Both the position numbers and the translations under genes were made by a program. Below the pieces are notes generated by a model. The model was not told the DNA's origin. It ran no database searches and saw only the letters and a list, made by a program, of their open reading frames with translations. From an uncultured Azohydromonas sp. (GTDB taxonomy: Bacteria > Pseudomonadota > Gammaproteobacteria > Burkholderiales > Burkholderiaceae_C), in contig NZ_CALAOH010000048.1 of the NCBI RefSeq assembly GCF_937926365.1, positions 52,984-116,983 on the forward strand: a stretch of DNA of 64,000 bases. Reading direction: 5' to 3'. This document shows, piece by piece, positions 38,979 to 49,890 of the stretch (position 1 is its first letter; each line of letters opens with the position of its first letter).

Positions 38979-39826
38979 CACAGGCGCTCGTAGATGGTCT
39001 TGCCGCGCAGCTTGAAGAGCGTGCGGGCATCGCCAAAGTTTTCCGAGTGCCCCACGTACAGCAGCGCGCCAGGTCGCATGGTGCGGTGCAGGCGCTGCAG
39101 CACCTGCATCTGGGTCGGGGTGTCGAAATAGATCATCACGTTGCGGCAGAACACCGCGTCGAAGGGCTCGCCCAGGTCCCAGGATGGGCTCATGAGGTTG
39201 AAGGCGAAGAAGCTCACCAGCCGTGCCAGCTCGGGCTTGACCTTCATGCGCCCGGCGTTGGTGCCGGTGCCGCGCAGGAAGTGGCGCCGCAGTCGCTCGG
39301 GGCTCAGGCCGCGCGAGCCCGCGTCGTACACGCCGCGCTGCGCGGTGCCCAGTACCTTGGTGTCGATGTCGCTGGCCAGGATGCGCACGTTCTGCGGACT
39401 CGGCGCGTGCTCCAGCACCGTCATCGCCAGCGAGTAGGGCTCCTCGCCGGTGGAGGCGGCACAGCACCAGATGCGCTGGATGTGCGCGCCGGGCTTGCGC
39501 AGTTCCTCGGCCAGGGCGTGGAAGTGGTGCTCCTCGCGGAAGAAGGCGGTGAGGTTCGTCGTCAGGCAGTTCACGAACTCCTGCCACTCCGACTCGGCCG
39601 CCGCGCCGCGCGCCGTCTCCAGTGCCTGCAGGTAGGAGGCAAAGCTGCGGTGACCCGTCTCGCGCAGGCGCCGCGACAGGCGGCTGTACACCATGGCCTG
39701 CTTGCCGTTGTGCAGGCTGATGCCGGCGCGCTGGTAGATGAGTTGGCGCACGCGCTCGAAATCCGCACTGCCGAAAGCGAATTCGCCATCGGGCTGCACG
39801 GCGGCGGGAGACGAGGAAAGGCTCAT
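38978..39826 (-). CDS. cheR: chemotaxis protein methyltransferase CheR
   Basis: 282 residues; methylates receptor glutamates with SAM. An all-helical N-terminal domain (FERVRQLIYQRAGISL), then the SAM-binding domain with WCCAASTGEEPYSLAM and FCRNVMIYFD. First gene of a three-gene unit. No cheA, cheW, cheY or receptor gene lies upstream; the next gene to the right is yajQ, so the module is detached from the usual chemotaxis operon. Confidence 0.95.
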   Translation of the reverse strand: MSLSSSPAAVQPDGEFAFGSADFERVRQLIYQRAGISLHNGKQAMVYSRLSRRLRETGHRSFASYLQALETARGAAAESEWQEFVNCLTTNLTAFFREEHHFHALAEELRKPGAHIQRIWCCAASTGEEPYSLAMTVLEHAPSPQNVRILASDIDTKVLGTAQRGVYDAGSRGLSPERLRRHFLRGTGTNAGRMKVKPELARLVSFFAFNLMSPSWDLGEPFDAVFCRNVMIYFDTPTQMQVLQRLHRTMRPGALLYVGHSENFGDARTLFKLRGKTIYERL

Positions 39827-40027
39827 GGCGAGGTCAGGTGACGATTCCGTTGGCCGGGTGTGGTTGCACCTGGATACATCAAGGACGCAGTTCGCCAGTC
39901 TGCACCGGCCGGGGCCGCATCCGGCGACCCCAGCGTGCCGGCAAGGTGGCGGAATTCACGCACCCGGCGCCCGCACGCAGCGGCACGCGGTCCCTCGCCG
40001 GGGCCGCGGTGCCGAAAGAGGGAGGAT

Positions 40028-40525
40028 TCAGTCGCGGAAGTTCTCGAACTTCAGCGGCAGGTCGATGTCCTTGCGCAGCAGCGCGATGACGGCCTGCAGG
40101 TCGTCGCGCTTGCCGCCGCTGACGCGCACGGTGTCGCCCTGGATGGAGGCCTGGACCTTGATCTTGCTCTGCTTGACCAGGCCCTGGATCTTCTTGGCCG
40201 TCTCGGCATCGATGCCAGCCTTGAGCTTGACCAGTTGCTTGAGCTTGTCGCCGCCAATCTTCTCGGGCTTGGCGCTGTCGTCCAGGAAGCGCACGTCCAC
40301 GTTGCGCTTGGTCAGTTTGGCCAGCAGGACGTCCTTGACCTGGCCGAGCTGGAAATCGCTGTCGGCGTAGAGCGTGAGCTCCTTGTCCTTGCCCTTGTCG
40401 GAGAACTCCACGCGGGCGTCGGAGCCCTTGAAATCGAAGCGGGTGCCGATTTCCTTGTTGGCTTGGTCGATGGCGTTGCGCACCTCGACGAGTTCGGGCT
40501 GCAGGACGGTGTCGAAACTGGGCAT
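40028..40525 (-). CDS. YajQ family nucleotide-binding protein
   Basis: 165 residues, [26 protein letters not shown] onward, the typical YajQ two-ferredoxin-fold protein. Family members bind tRNA or cyclic-di-GMP and can act as transcription co-regulators. Divergent from murB with a 36-base gap. Confidence 0.95.
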   Translation of the reverse strand: MPSFDTVLQPELVEVRNAIDQANKEIGTRFDFKGSDARVEFSDKGKDKELTLYADSDFQLGQVKDVLLAKLTKRNVDVRFLDDSAKPEKIGGDKLKQLVKLKAGIDAETAKKIQGLVKQSKIKVQASIQGDTVRVSGGKRDDLQAVIALLRKDIDLPLKFENFRD

Positions 40526-40561
40526 GGCTAAGGTCAGGAAGGGATCGGCGAAAATTCTCTC

Positions 40562-41602
40562 ATGCAGCAATCCCTGTCCATCGAGCGCGGCCTGAGCCTG
40601 CGCCCCTACAACAGCTTCGGATTGCCGGCGCAGGCGCGCCAGCTGGTGCGCATCCGCGGCGATGCCGACGTGCGCCGCGTGCTGGACCACCCCGATCTCG
40701 GCCGCGAGCAGAAGCTGGTGCTGGGCGGCGGCAGCAACCTGGTGCTCACGCGCGACGTCTCGGCGCTGGTGCTCAAGGTGGAGGTGGCCGGAATCCGCTT
40801 GGTCGAGACGCGCGAGGACGCCTGGATCGTCGAAGCCGGCGCCGGCGAGAGCTGGCACGCCCTGGTGCAGTGGACGCTGGACCACGGCCTGCCCGGCCTG
40901 GAGAACATGGCCCTGATCCCCGGCACCGTAGGCGCCTCGCCGGTGCAGAACATCGGCGCCTACGGCCTGGAGCTCAAGGACCGCTTCGAGTCGCTGGACG
41001 CGGTGGACCTGATCACCGGGCGCAGCGTGACGCTGGACGCGCACGCCTGCCGCTTCGGCTACCGCGACAGCGTTTTCAAGCAAGGCGGCTTCGCCGGCCT
41101 GGCCGGCAAGAGCCTCATCACCCGCGTGCGCCTGAGGCTGCCGCGGCCCTGGCGCCCGGTGCTGGGCTACGTCGATCTGGAGAAGAAGATGGCCGAGACC
41201 GGCATCCGCGACCCGGACGCTCGGCAGATCTTCGACTGGGTCTGCGCCGTGCGCCGCGCCAAGCTGCCTGACCCGGCGGCGCTGGGCAACGCCGGCAGCT
41301 TCTTCAAGAACCCAGTGGTCAGTGCCGAGCAGTGTCGCGACATCATCACTCGCGACCCGCACATCGTTCACTACCCGCTGGCCGACGGCAGCGTCAAGCT
41401 CGCCGCGGGTTGGCTCATCGACGCCTGCGGCTGGAAGGGCAAGAGCATCGGCCGCGCGGGCGTGTACGAAAAGCAGGCGCTGGTGCTGGTCAATCGCGGC
41501 GGCGCCAGCGGCGCCGAGGTGCTGACGCTGGCGCGCGCGATCCAGGAAAGCGTCTACGGCCGTTTCGGCATCCGGCTGGAGCCGGAGCCGGTGGTGGTCT
41601 GA
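40562..41602 (+). CDS. murB: UDP-N-acetylenolpyruvoylglucosamine reductase
   Basis: 346 residues, the long type I MurB. The FAD-binding start [46 protein letters not shown] and [12 protein letters not shown] (catalytic Ser) are present. It makes UDP-MurNAc for the cell wall. Stands alone; a degenerate repeat separates it from the convergent hybrid kinase gene. Confidence 0.97.
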   Translation: MQQSLSIERGLSLRPYNSFGLPAQARQLVRIRGDADVRRVLDHPDLGREQKLVLGGGSNLVLTRDVSALVLKVEVAGIRLVETREDAWIVEAGAGESWHALVQWTLDHGLPGLENMALIPGTVGASPVQNIGAYGLELKDRFESLDAVDLITGRSVTLDAHACRFGYRDSVFKQGGFAGLAGKSLITRVRLRLPRPWRPVLGYVDLEKKMAETGIRDPDARQIFDWVCAVRRAKLPDPAALGNAGSFFKNPVVSAEQCRDIITRDPHIVHYPLADGSVKLAAGWLIDACGWKGKSIGRAGVYEKQALVLVNRGGASGAEVLTLARAIQESVYGRFGIRLEPEPVVV

Positions 41603-41631
41603 CCGCCTGTCATCACGGTTCCCGGCGGCCG

Positions 41632-41700
41632 GAAACAAGCCCCGTCATGCCTGCCTTCGCGGGTGTGGCAACGGATGCCTGAAGTCGGCATCCATCCAGA
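41632..41700. repeat. degenerate fragment of the gtcatgcc… repeat
   Basis: CCCGTCATGCCTGCCTTCGC followed by GGGTGTGG, and GGCATCCATCCAG at the right end, resemble arms of the MITE-like element at 8624 and 59486 but without full palindrome. It occupies the gap between the convergent murB and hybrid kinase genes. Confidence 0.5.
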
Positions 41701-41706
41701 GCGGTC

Positions 41707-44016
<2,310 letters not shown>

Positions 44017-44294
44017 GGCATCGCTGCCCGCAGCGGCGGGCGTTCAGGATGGAAGAGCGGTGCCCGAAGGGTCGCGTCCGGGGGCGCGACACGGGCCGGG
44101 GGATGGAGGCTGCAACACGGCGGGGCTGTCAAGGCTCGGGACTCCAGGCGCACGGCGCGCGTGCGTGTAACTCCCTGATTATCGCGCCCGGCCATGGTGC
44201 ATCCGCACAACGGCGCTCTGGCCCCGTGCTGGGCAGGCAATTGGCGCGCCGCGGCGGCGGCTACCGCCGCGGCCCTGGACCCGGATCAGCGCTT

Positions 44295-44546
44295 TCAGGC
44301 CGCGGCGGGGGCGGGGGACGGCTGGGGCTTGATCACGCCGTCGGCGATGAGCTTGTCGACCACCGTCTTCTGCATGCCGAAGGCGCGCAGGAAGCCGTCC
44401 AGCGGCATGACCAACTGCTGTGTCGGCGTGGCGAGCAGCTCCTGCTTGCCGTCTTTGGTCTGGCTGAGGACGGTGCCCAGGTCCAGGCGCACCAGCGGGC
44501 CGGTGACGGTGATGTTGATGATGGCGTCGGCGAAATTGGTTTGCAT
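44295..44546 (-). CDS. conserved small protein of unknown function
   Basis: 83 residues from the ATG at 44546. A beta-prone start (NFADAIINITVTGPLVRLDLGTV), a helix-turn-helix-like middle (LDGFLRAFGMQKTVVDKLIADGVI), and a Pro/Ala tail. No family with known function recognised, but the ordered composition suggests a real cytoplasmic protein. Stands alone. Confidence 0.65.
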   Translation of the reverse strand: MQTNFADAIINITVTGPLVRLDLGTVLSQTKDGKQELLATPTQQLVMPLDGFLRAFGMQKTVVDKLIADGVIKPQPSPAPAAA

Positions 44547-44726
44547 GGTCGTTGGCAGTGGGTTGCGGTTCCTCGGCGCTTTGCCGCCGATGGCGCGGGC
44601 GGCATTGTCCGGCCGCGAACCGCCGCCGTCGTGCCCGACCGGGCACGGCATGGGCCAGGCAAGCACGTCCGTCATGCCGGGCGTGAAAAAGTCGGCGCCG
44701 GTGCCGCCCCGAAGCTGGCCCCCGGC

Positions 44727-45206
44727 TCAGCCACCACGCACCGCCGCCAGCAATTCCAGCTCGACGGTGGCGTTCTTGGGCAGCTGGTACGCACCCACCG
44801 ACGTGCGCGCATGCGCGCCCACCGTGTCCCCGAGCACCAGGCACAGCAGGTCCGAGGCGCCGTCGGCCACCTCGCTGTGCTGGGTGAAGTCGGCCGTGCA
44901 CTGCACGTGCACGGTCAGCCGCAGGATGCGCTCGACCTGCTCCAGCGAGCCCAGGCTGCGCTGCAGCAGCGCCAGGGCGCGCATGGTGCAGATGCGCGCG
45001 GCCTCCTGCGCGCGCTCCAGCGGCACCTCGGCGCCGGCGCGACCGGTCACGACCACGGTGTCGCCCACGCGCGGGATCTGGCCGCTGAGGTGGACCACGT
45101 CGCCGTGGCGCACCAGCGGCACGTAGTGGCCGCCGATCTTGATCTCGCCGTCGAAGCGGTGGCCGAGCCGCTGGGCGGCCTGCTGGAAACGTTCGTCTGC
45201 GGACAT
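44727..45206 (-). CDS. RidA family protein
   Basis: 159 residues of the YjgF/YER057c/UK114 family, in the longer subgroup that starts with an extra strand pair. HLSGQIPRVGD and the C-terminal RTSVGAYQLPKNATVELELLA carry the conserved arginine and glutamate that in true RidA hydrolyse reactive enamines and imines. Whether this paralogue is a deaminase is not certain. Confidence 0.9.
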   Translation of the reverse strand: MSADERFQQAAQRLGHRFDGEIKIGGHYVPLVRHGDVVHLSGQIPRVGDTVVVTGRAGAEVPLERAQEAARICTMRALALLQRSLGSLEQVERILRLTVHVQCTADFTQHSEVADGASDLLCLVLGDTVGAHARTSVGAYQLPKNATVELELLAAVRGG

Positions 45207-45240
45207 GTGAAGCCTCTCCCTCGTGCCGTTGCTGGTGCTG

Positions 45241-45816
45241 TCAGAACCGTGACCCGGGCAACTTCAGGAATTCGATTTCCTCGGGCGTCGAGGCCCGGCC
45301 CAGGATGGCGTTGCGGTGCGGGAAGCGCCCGAAGCGCTCGATGATCACGTGGTGCTTGCGCGCCCACTCCTCGTTGTCCGCCAGCGAGGCTTCGGCGGCG
45401 GTGAGCGCGGCGTACAGGCGCAACGATTCCTCTTGTGCCTGCAGATCCTCGGCGTGCTCGAAGGGCAGGTAGACGAAGACGCGCTGCAGCGGCGCCAGCG
45501 CCTGGTCGAAGCCGCGCGCCACCATGGCGCGCGCGCCGGCCAGGGCCTGCGCATCGCCGGCGAAGGCGCGCGGCGTGTCGCGGAAGGCGTTGCGCGTGAA
45601 CTGGTCCAGCAGCAGCACGCGCGCCAGCGCGGTGTCCGGCGCCGCCTGCCAGGCGTCAAGGCCGCCGCGCAGGGCGGCTTCGATCAGCAGCGTGAAGCGC
45701 GCGCGGATCTCGACGTCGAAGACCGGGTCCTTGGTGAACCACTGCGGCCGCGCCACCAGCGGCGGCTCGCCGAACCAGAAGCGCAGCACGGCGCGCGCAT
45801 CGGCAGCCGGGCTCAT
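45241..45816 (-). CDS. DUF924 family protein
   Basis: 191 residues. VLRFWFGEPP at the start, LLLDQFTRNAFRDTPRAFAGD in the middle, and FGRFPHRNAILGR near the end define the DUF924 all-helical (TPR-like) family of unknown function. Its start overlaps the preceding acetyltransferase gene by four bases (ATGA). Confidence 0.92.
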   Translation of the reverse strand: MSPAADARAVLRFWFGEPPLVARPQWFTKDPVFDVEIRARFTLLIEAALRGGLDAWQAAPDTALARVLLLDQFTRNAFRDTPRAFAGDAQALAGARAMVARGFDQALAPLQRVFVYLPFEHAEDLQAQEESLRLYAALTAAEASLADNEEWARKHHVIIERFGRFPHRNAILGRASTPEEIEFLKLPGSRF

Positions 45817-46097
45817 GGCCGCGGCTCCAGCAAGTCCTGCGTCTCGGGATGGCGGCGCATGTAGGACGCCACGTAGCTGCACAGCGGGCGCACCTTCAGC
45901 CCTTCCGCGCGAGCCCATTCCAGGGCTTGGTGGACCATCGCCGCGGCCACGCCCTGGCCGTTCATCGCCTCGGGCACCTCGGTGTGGACGAATTCCACCG
46001 TGCCGCCGTCGCGGCGGTAGGCGCACTGCGCCAGCGCGCCCTCCAGGCGGCACTCGAAGCGGCTCTCGGCCGGGTTGTGTCGTACGGGGTGATTCAT
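45813..46097 (-). CDS. small GNAT-like N-acetyltransferase (YidJ/NATD1 type)
   Basis: 94 residues. The minimal acetyltransferase fold: FECRLEGALAQCAYR, FVHTEVPEAMNGQGVAAAMV (CoA-binding loop) and VRPLCSYVASYMRRHPE. These single-domain proteins acetylate unknown substrates. Coupled by overlap to the DUF924 gene. Confidence 0.9.
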   Translation of the reverse strand: MNHPVRHNPAESRFECRLEGALAQCAYRRDGGTVEFVHTEVPEAMNGQGVAAAMVHQALEWARAEGLKVRPLCSYVASYMRRHPETQDLLEPRP

Positions 46098-46163
46098 GGG
46101 GACGGTGGCTCCTCGACCAGGGTCGGGCCATTGTGGCGCCGGCCCGGCCGCCCCCATGGCGGC

Positions 46164-46715
46164 TCAGGCTGTGAGCTTCACAGGCTCGATCTGCACCGAG
46201 CTCTGCCCGTCGCCGACCCACACGATGCCGTCCTGCACCGTCACCTGCAGGTTCATGCCGCGCTGCGCCAGTGCCGCCAGCGCCTGGCTCTGCTCGGCCG
46301 GCACCTGCCACACCGTCACGTTGGGCACGCGGGTGAGCTTGCCCTGCAGCGGCGCCCACCACACCGGCGTGGAGCTGGCGTAGGAGATCACCGTGACCCG
46401 CTCGGCGCGCCCGGCAGCCTTGAGCAGCCGGCGCTCCTCGGGCTGGCCCAGCTCGATCCAGTGCAGCAGCTGCCCGGTGAGGTCCTTGTGCCACAGCGCG
46501 GGCTCGTCCACGTCCGACAGGCCCTTGGTGAATTCGAGCTGGCCGTGGCTGTCGTCGGCGGCCACGTGCAGCGCGAAGGCCAGCACCCGCATCATCAGCC
46601 GCTCCTCGGTCTCGGAGGGGTGGCGCGCCAGCGTCAGCGAGTGGTCGGCGTAGACATGGCGGTCCATGTCGGCCAGCTGCAGCTGGGCCTTGTAGATGGT
46701 GGACTTCAGCGCCAT
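46164..46715 (-). CDS. yaeQ: YaeQ family protein
   Basis: 183 residues, starting MALKSTIYKAQLQLADMDRH, the canonical YaeQ N-terminus; LARHPSETEERLMMRVLAFA and the WIELGQPEERRL PD-(D/E)xK nuclease-like core are intact. Function unknown; once linked to RfaH suppression. The ATG at 46715 was chosen to match the family start. Confidence 0.93.
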   Translation of the reverse strand: MALKSTIYKAQLQLADMDRHVYADHSLTLARHPSETEERLMMRVLAFALHVAADDSHGQLEFTKGLSDVDEPALWHKDLTGQLLHWIELGQPEERRLLKAAGRAERVTVISYASSTPVWWAPLQGKLTRVPNVTVWQVPAEQSQALAALAQRGMNLQVTVQDGIVWVGDGQSSVQIEPVKLTA

Positions 46716-46828
46716 GCGCGCGCTCCGGCGATACGGGACATCGGAAAAACTCTTCTGGGTTTGCGAAAGGGCAGCGGGGCGCGACTGTGCCACAGCCGAA
46801 AATCCGGCCCTGCAGTCGCCGTTCGTTC

Positions 46829-47716
46829 ATGGATCACAGCACCACGCCCTTCACGCCCGTCGTCCCGGATGCCCGGCGCCTGGGCCGGCCGCTCTCAGGC
46901 TGGAAGCTCAAGCTCTACACCGTCGTCTTTGAGGCCGACACCCCGGCCGGCCGCGCCTTCGACCTGGTGCTCATCGGCCTGATCGTCGCCAGCGTGGTGG
47001 TGGTGATGCTCGACAGCGTGGAGAGCCTGCACGCGCGCTGGAAGCCGGTCTTCGACGCGCTGGAGTGGGCCTTCACGCTGCTGTTCACGCTGGAGTATTT
47101 CGCGCGGTTGAGTTGCGTGCAGCGCCCGCTGCGCTACGCGCGCAGCTTCTTCGGCGTCATCGACCTGCTGGCGATCCTGCCCACCTACCTCTCGGTCCTC
47201 GTGCCGGGGCTGCACGCGCTCATCGACGTGCGCGTGTTGCGGCTGCTGCGGCTGTTCCGGATCCTCAAGCTCGGCGAGTACGTGGCCGAGTACGGTGCGC
47301 TGGGCCGGGCGCTGATGGCCAGCCGGCGCAAGATCCTGGTGTTCCTGTCCTTCGTGCTCATGGTGGTGGTGGTCATGGGCACGCTGATGTACGTGGTGGA
47401 AGGGGCGGCCAACGGCTTCACCAACATCCCGGTCTCGGTGTACTGGGCCGTCACGACCATGACCACCGTGGGCTTCGGCGATCTCACGCCCAAGACCGAT
47501 CTGGGCCGCCTCATCGCCTCGGTCATGATGCTGCTGGGCTGGGGCACGCTGGCCGTGCCCACGGGCATCGTCAGCGCCGAGTTCACGGCCCAGCGCACGC
47601 GCCACCGCCCCACCACGCGCACCTGCCCGAGCTGCCTGAGCGAGGGCCACGAGCCCGACGCCCATTTCTGCCGCGACTGCGGCGCACCGCTCACGCCCTA
47701 CCGCCACGACCGCTGA
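46829..47716 (+). CDS. voltage-gated-type potassium channel with C-terminal zinc ribbon
   Basis: 295 residues from the ATG at 46829. Six transmembrane helices; the S4 segment RVLRLLRLFRILKL carries regularly spaced arginines, and the pore has the selectivity filter TTVGFGD. After S6 a cytoplasmic tail ends in CPSCLSEGHEPDAHFCRDCGAPL, a four-cysteine zinc ribbon. It should conduct K+ in tetramers. The zinc ribbon is a recurrent but uncharacterised addition in bacterial ion transporters and may serve redox or metal sensing (inference). Confidence 0.9.
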   Translation: MDHSTTPFTPVVPDARRLGRPLSGWKLKLYTVVFEADTPAGRAFDLVLIGLIVASVVVVMLDSVESLHARWKPVFDALEWAFTLLFTLEYFARLSCVQRPLRYARSFFGVIDLLAILPTYLSVLVPGLHALIDVRVLRLLRLFRILKLGEYVAEYGALGRALMASRRKILVFLSFVLMVVVVMGTLMYVVEGAANGFTNIPVSVYWAVTTMTTVGFGDLTPKTDLGRLIASVMMLLGWGTLAVPTGIVSAEFTAQRTRHRPTTRTCPSCLSEGHEPDAHFCRDCGAPLTPYRHDR

Positions 47717-47769
47717 GGCGCCGCGCCGCGCGCTCTATCCTTGTCCGTTTTCCTGCCTGAAAGGTCCCC

Positions 47770-48513
47770 ATGCTGGCCCCGCCCTTCACCGACCCCGCCC
47801 GGCTCGACGACGTCCTGTGCACGCAGGGCCACGCGGTGCTGTCGCCGCAGGCGCTGCAGTCGCTGCTGCATGCCGCGCCCGACGCGCTGCAGGCCTGGCA
47901 GCCGTTTTGGGACCGCCTGCCGCCCGATGCCTACCTGCGCGACGGCGGCCGCTACCGGCGCCGCCGCCATGCCAACTACGTGATCACCGAGGGCCGCGTG
48001 CAGCCCGTGCCGCACCGCGCGCACTGGCAGCCGGTGGAATACAACGCGCTGCATGGCGGCATCGAGCGCTGGTTCGAACCGCTGGAGCCCGCGCTGGAGG
48101 CCGACCCGCTGTGGATGGCGCTGCTGCGGCTGCTGGCCGCGCGCGCCGACGCGCTGCGCGGCGTGCAGCCCTGGTTCGTCGAGGCGCACGTGTTCCGCAT
48201 CGATACCACCGACGGCATCGGCCGGCCCACCCCCGAAGGCGCGCACCGCGACGGCGTGGACCTGGTGTCGGTGCTGCTGCTGCGGCGCCACGGCGTCAAG
48301 GGCGGCGAGTCGCGCGTCTTCGACATCAACGGCCCGCAGGGCCTGCGCTTCACCATGAGCGAGCCCGGCACGCTGCTGCTGCTGGACGACACCCGAGTCA
48401 TCCACGAAACCACCCCCATCCAGCCCGAAGGCGAGCTGGGCTGGCGCGACACGCTGGTGGTGACGCTGCGCAAGGGCGGCTTCCAGGGGCCGGAGGACCC
48501 GCTGCACCGCTGA
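47770..48513 (+). CDS. 2-oxoglutarate/Fe(II) dioxygenase (2OG-Fe_Oxy_2 family)
   Basis: 247 residues. Iron ligands H159 and D161 in AHRDGVD and H212 in VIHETTP, with R226 in GWRDTLV as the 2-oxoglutarate anchor; the set is complete. The family includes bacterial L-isoleucine and other free L-amino acid hydroxylases, so a small amino acid substrate is plausible but unproven. No biosynthetic genes adjoin; it follows the K+ channel gene by 53 bases. Confidence 0.88.
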   Translation: MLAPPFTDPARLDDVLCTQGHAVLSPQALQSLLHAAPDALQAWQPFWDRLPPDAYLRDGGRYRRRRHANYVITEGRVQPVPHRAHWQPVEYNALHGGIERWFEPLEPALEADPLWMALLRLLAARADALRGVQPWFVEAHVFRIDTTDGIGRPTPEGAHRDGVDLVSVLLLRRHGVKGGESRVFDINGPQGLRFTMSEPGTLLLLDDTRVIHETTPIQPEGELGWRDTLVVTLRKGGFQGPEDPLHR

Positions 48514-48522
48514 GAACCTTTT

Positions 48523-48564
48523 CCCGTTCGCCCTGAGCTTGTCGATGGGCTCAGTCCGAACGGG
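48523..48564. repeat. cccgttcg…cgaacggg dispersed palindromic repeat, copy 1
   Basis: CCCGTTCGCCCTGAGCTTGT and GGGCTCAGTCCGAACGGG are imperfect inverted arms around TCGAT. This is the common intergenic repeat type of Comamonadaceae, located just after the dioxygenase gene, where it may act as a transcript end. Confidence 0.75.
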
Positions 48565-48645
48565 ATGCGGCGGCGACACCTCCCGTTGCACCCGCACATG
48601 CTGCGCTGCGGCAAAGTCGGCGGCCCCCGATCAGCCCGCAGCGTC

Positions 48646-49848
48646 ATGGAGAGTTTCGTCACCGCCCCCTGGGCCCTGCGCCCGGACACCCTGCTGGGTG
48701 CGACCCTGGTGCTGATCCTGGCGGCGCTGCTGGGCGAGGGCTTGTGGCGGCTGCTGCACTGGCCGCGGCTCATGGGCTACGGCGCCGTGGGCTGCCTGCT
48801 GGCCATTGCCGGCCTGGGCGCCAGCGGCGGCGAGACCGCGCTGCGCCTGGTGGTGGACATGGCGCTGGCACTGCTGCTGTTCGAGGCCGGCGCGCGGCTG
48901 AACCTGCACTGGCTGCTGCGCAACCCGGCGCTGCTGGCCACCAGCGTGATGGAGTCGCTGCTCAGCGCGCTGGCGGTGTACTCGGTGGCGCTGTGGCTGC
49001 AGGTGCCGCAGTCCGTGGCCGGGGTGCTGGCGCTGATCGCGGTCAGCGTGTCGCCGGCGGTGGTGCAGCGCGTGATCGCCGAGTGCGACGCCGCCGGGCA
49101 GGTCACGGAGCGGCTGAGCACGCTCAGCGCGCTCAACACCCTCTACGCCGTGCTGCTGCTGCAGGCCTGGAGCGCCGGACTGCGCCTGAGCGACCCGGCG
49201 TGGCAGCAGGCGCTGCTGCCGGTGCTGCTGAACTTCGGCGGTTCCATCGTGCTGGGCACGCTGCTCGGGTCGGCGCTGGGCCTCATCGCGCGGCGGCTGG
49301 ACCTGCGCCAGGACAACGCCGTGGCGCTGCTGCTGGGCTGCATGTTGCTGGCCCTGGCGCTGGCCAAGACGCTGCAGCTCTCCACGCTGCTGGTACCGCT
49401 GCTGGCGGGCATCTGGCTGCGCAACCGCCATCCGCGGCCCTGGGTGTGGCGGCGCCAGTTCGGCAGTGCCGGCGGGGTGCTGGCGCTGGTGCTGTTCGTG
49501 GCGGCGGCCTCGGCCTGGTCACCCTCGGCGCTGCCCGAGGCCATCGGCATTGCCGCCGCGCTGCTGCTGGCGCGTGCTCTGGCCAAGCTCGCCGCGGTGG
49601 CGATGCTGGCGCCTGCCAGCGGGCTGAGCTGGCGTCAGGCCGGCTGCCTGGGCGCGGCGCTGCTGCCCATGTCCGGCACCGCCTGGCTGCTGGCGCTGGA
49701 CTTCGCGGCGCAGCACCCGGGCATCGCGCCGCAGCTCATGCCGCTGCTGCTGAGCATGGTGGCCCTGCTGGAGCTGCCCGCGCCGCTGGTGCTGCTGTAC
49801 GGACTGCGCCTTGCCCGGGAAACCGAGGTGCACGAGCAGCCGCGCTGA
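48646..49848 (+). CDS. CPA2-type cation:proton antiporter
   Basis: 400 residues, almost entirely hydrophobic, with about twelve helices and the Kef/CPA2 features LLLFEAGARLNLHWLLR and the conserved half-helix SVSPAVVQRVIAE. There is no C-terminal TrkA-N domain, so it is the membrane part only. It exchanges K+ or Na+ for H+. Start chosen at the ATG at 48646 (MESFVTAPW). It precedes a YbdK-type glutamate-cysteine ligase-like gene by 42 bases, a suggestive pairing because Kef antiporters are glutathione-controlled. Confidence 0.85.
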   Translation: MESFVTAPWALRPDTLLGATLVLILAALLGEGLWRLLHWPRLMGYGAVGCLLAIAGLGASGGETALRLVVDMALALLLFEAGARLNLHWLLRNPALLATSVMESLLSALAVYSVALWLQVPQSVAGVLALIAVSVSPAVVQRVIAECDAAGQVTERLSTLSALNTLYAVLLLQAWSAGLRLSDPAWQQALLPVLLNFGGSIVLGTLLGSALGLIARRLDLRQDNAVALLLGCMLLALALAKTLQLSTLLVPLLAGIWLRNRHPRPWVWRRQFGSAGGVLALVLFVAAASAWSPSALPEAIGIAAALLLARALAKLAAVAMLAPASGLSWRQAGCLGAALLPMSGTAWLLALDFAAQHPGIAPQLMPLLLSMVALLELPAPLVLLYGLRLARETEVHEQPR

Positions 49849-49890
49849 AGCCCGCCTTCGTCCCGGTCCACCGTTGGAAGGAGAACCGCC

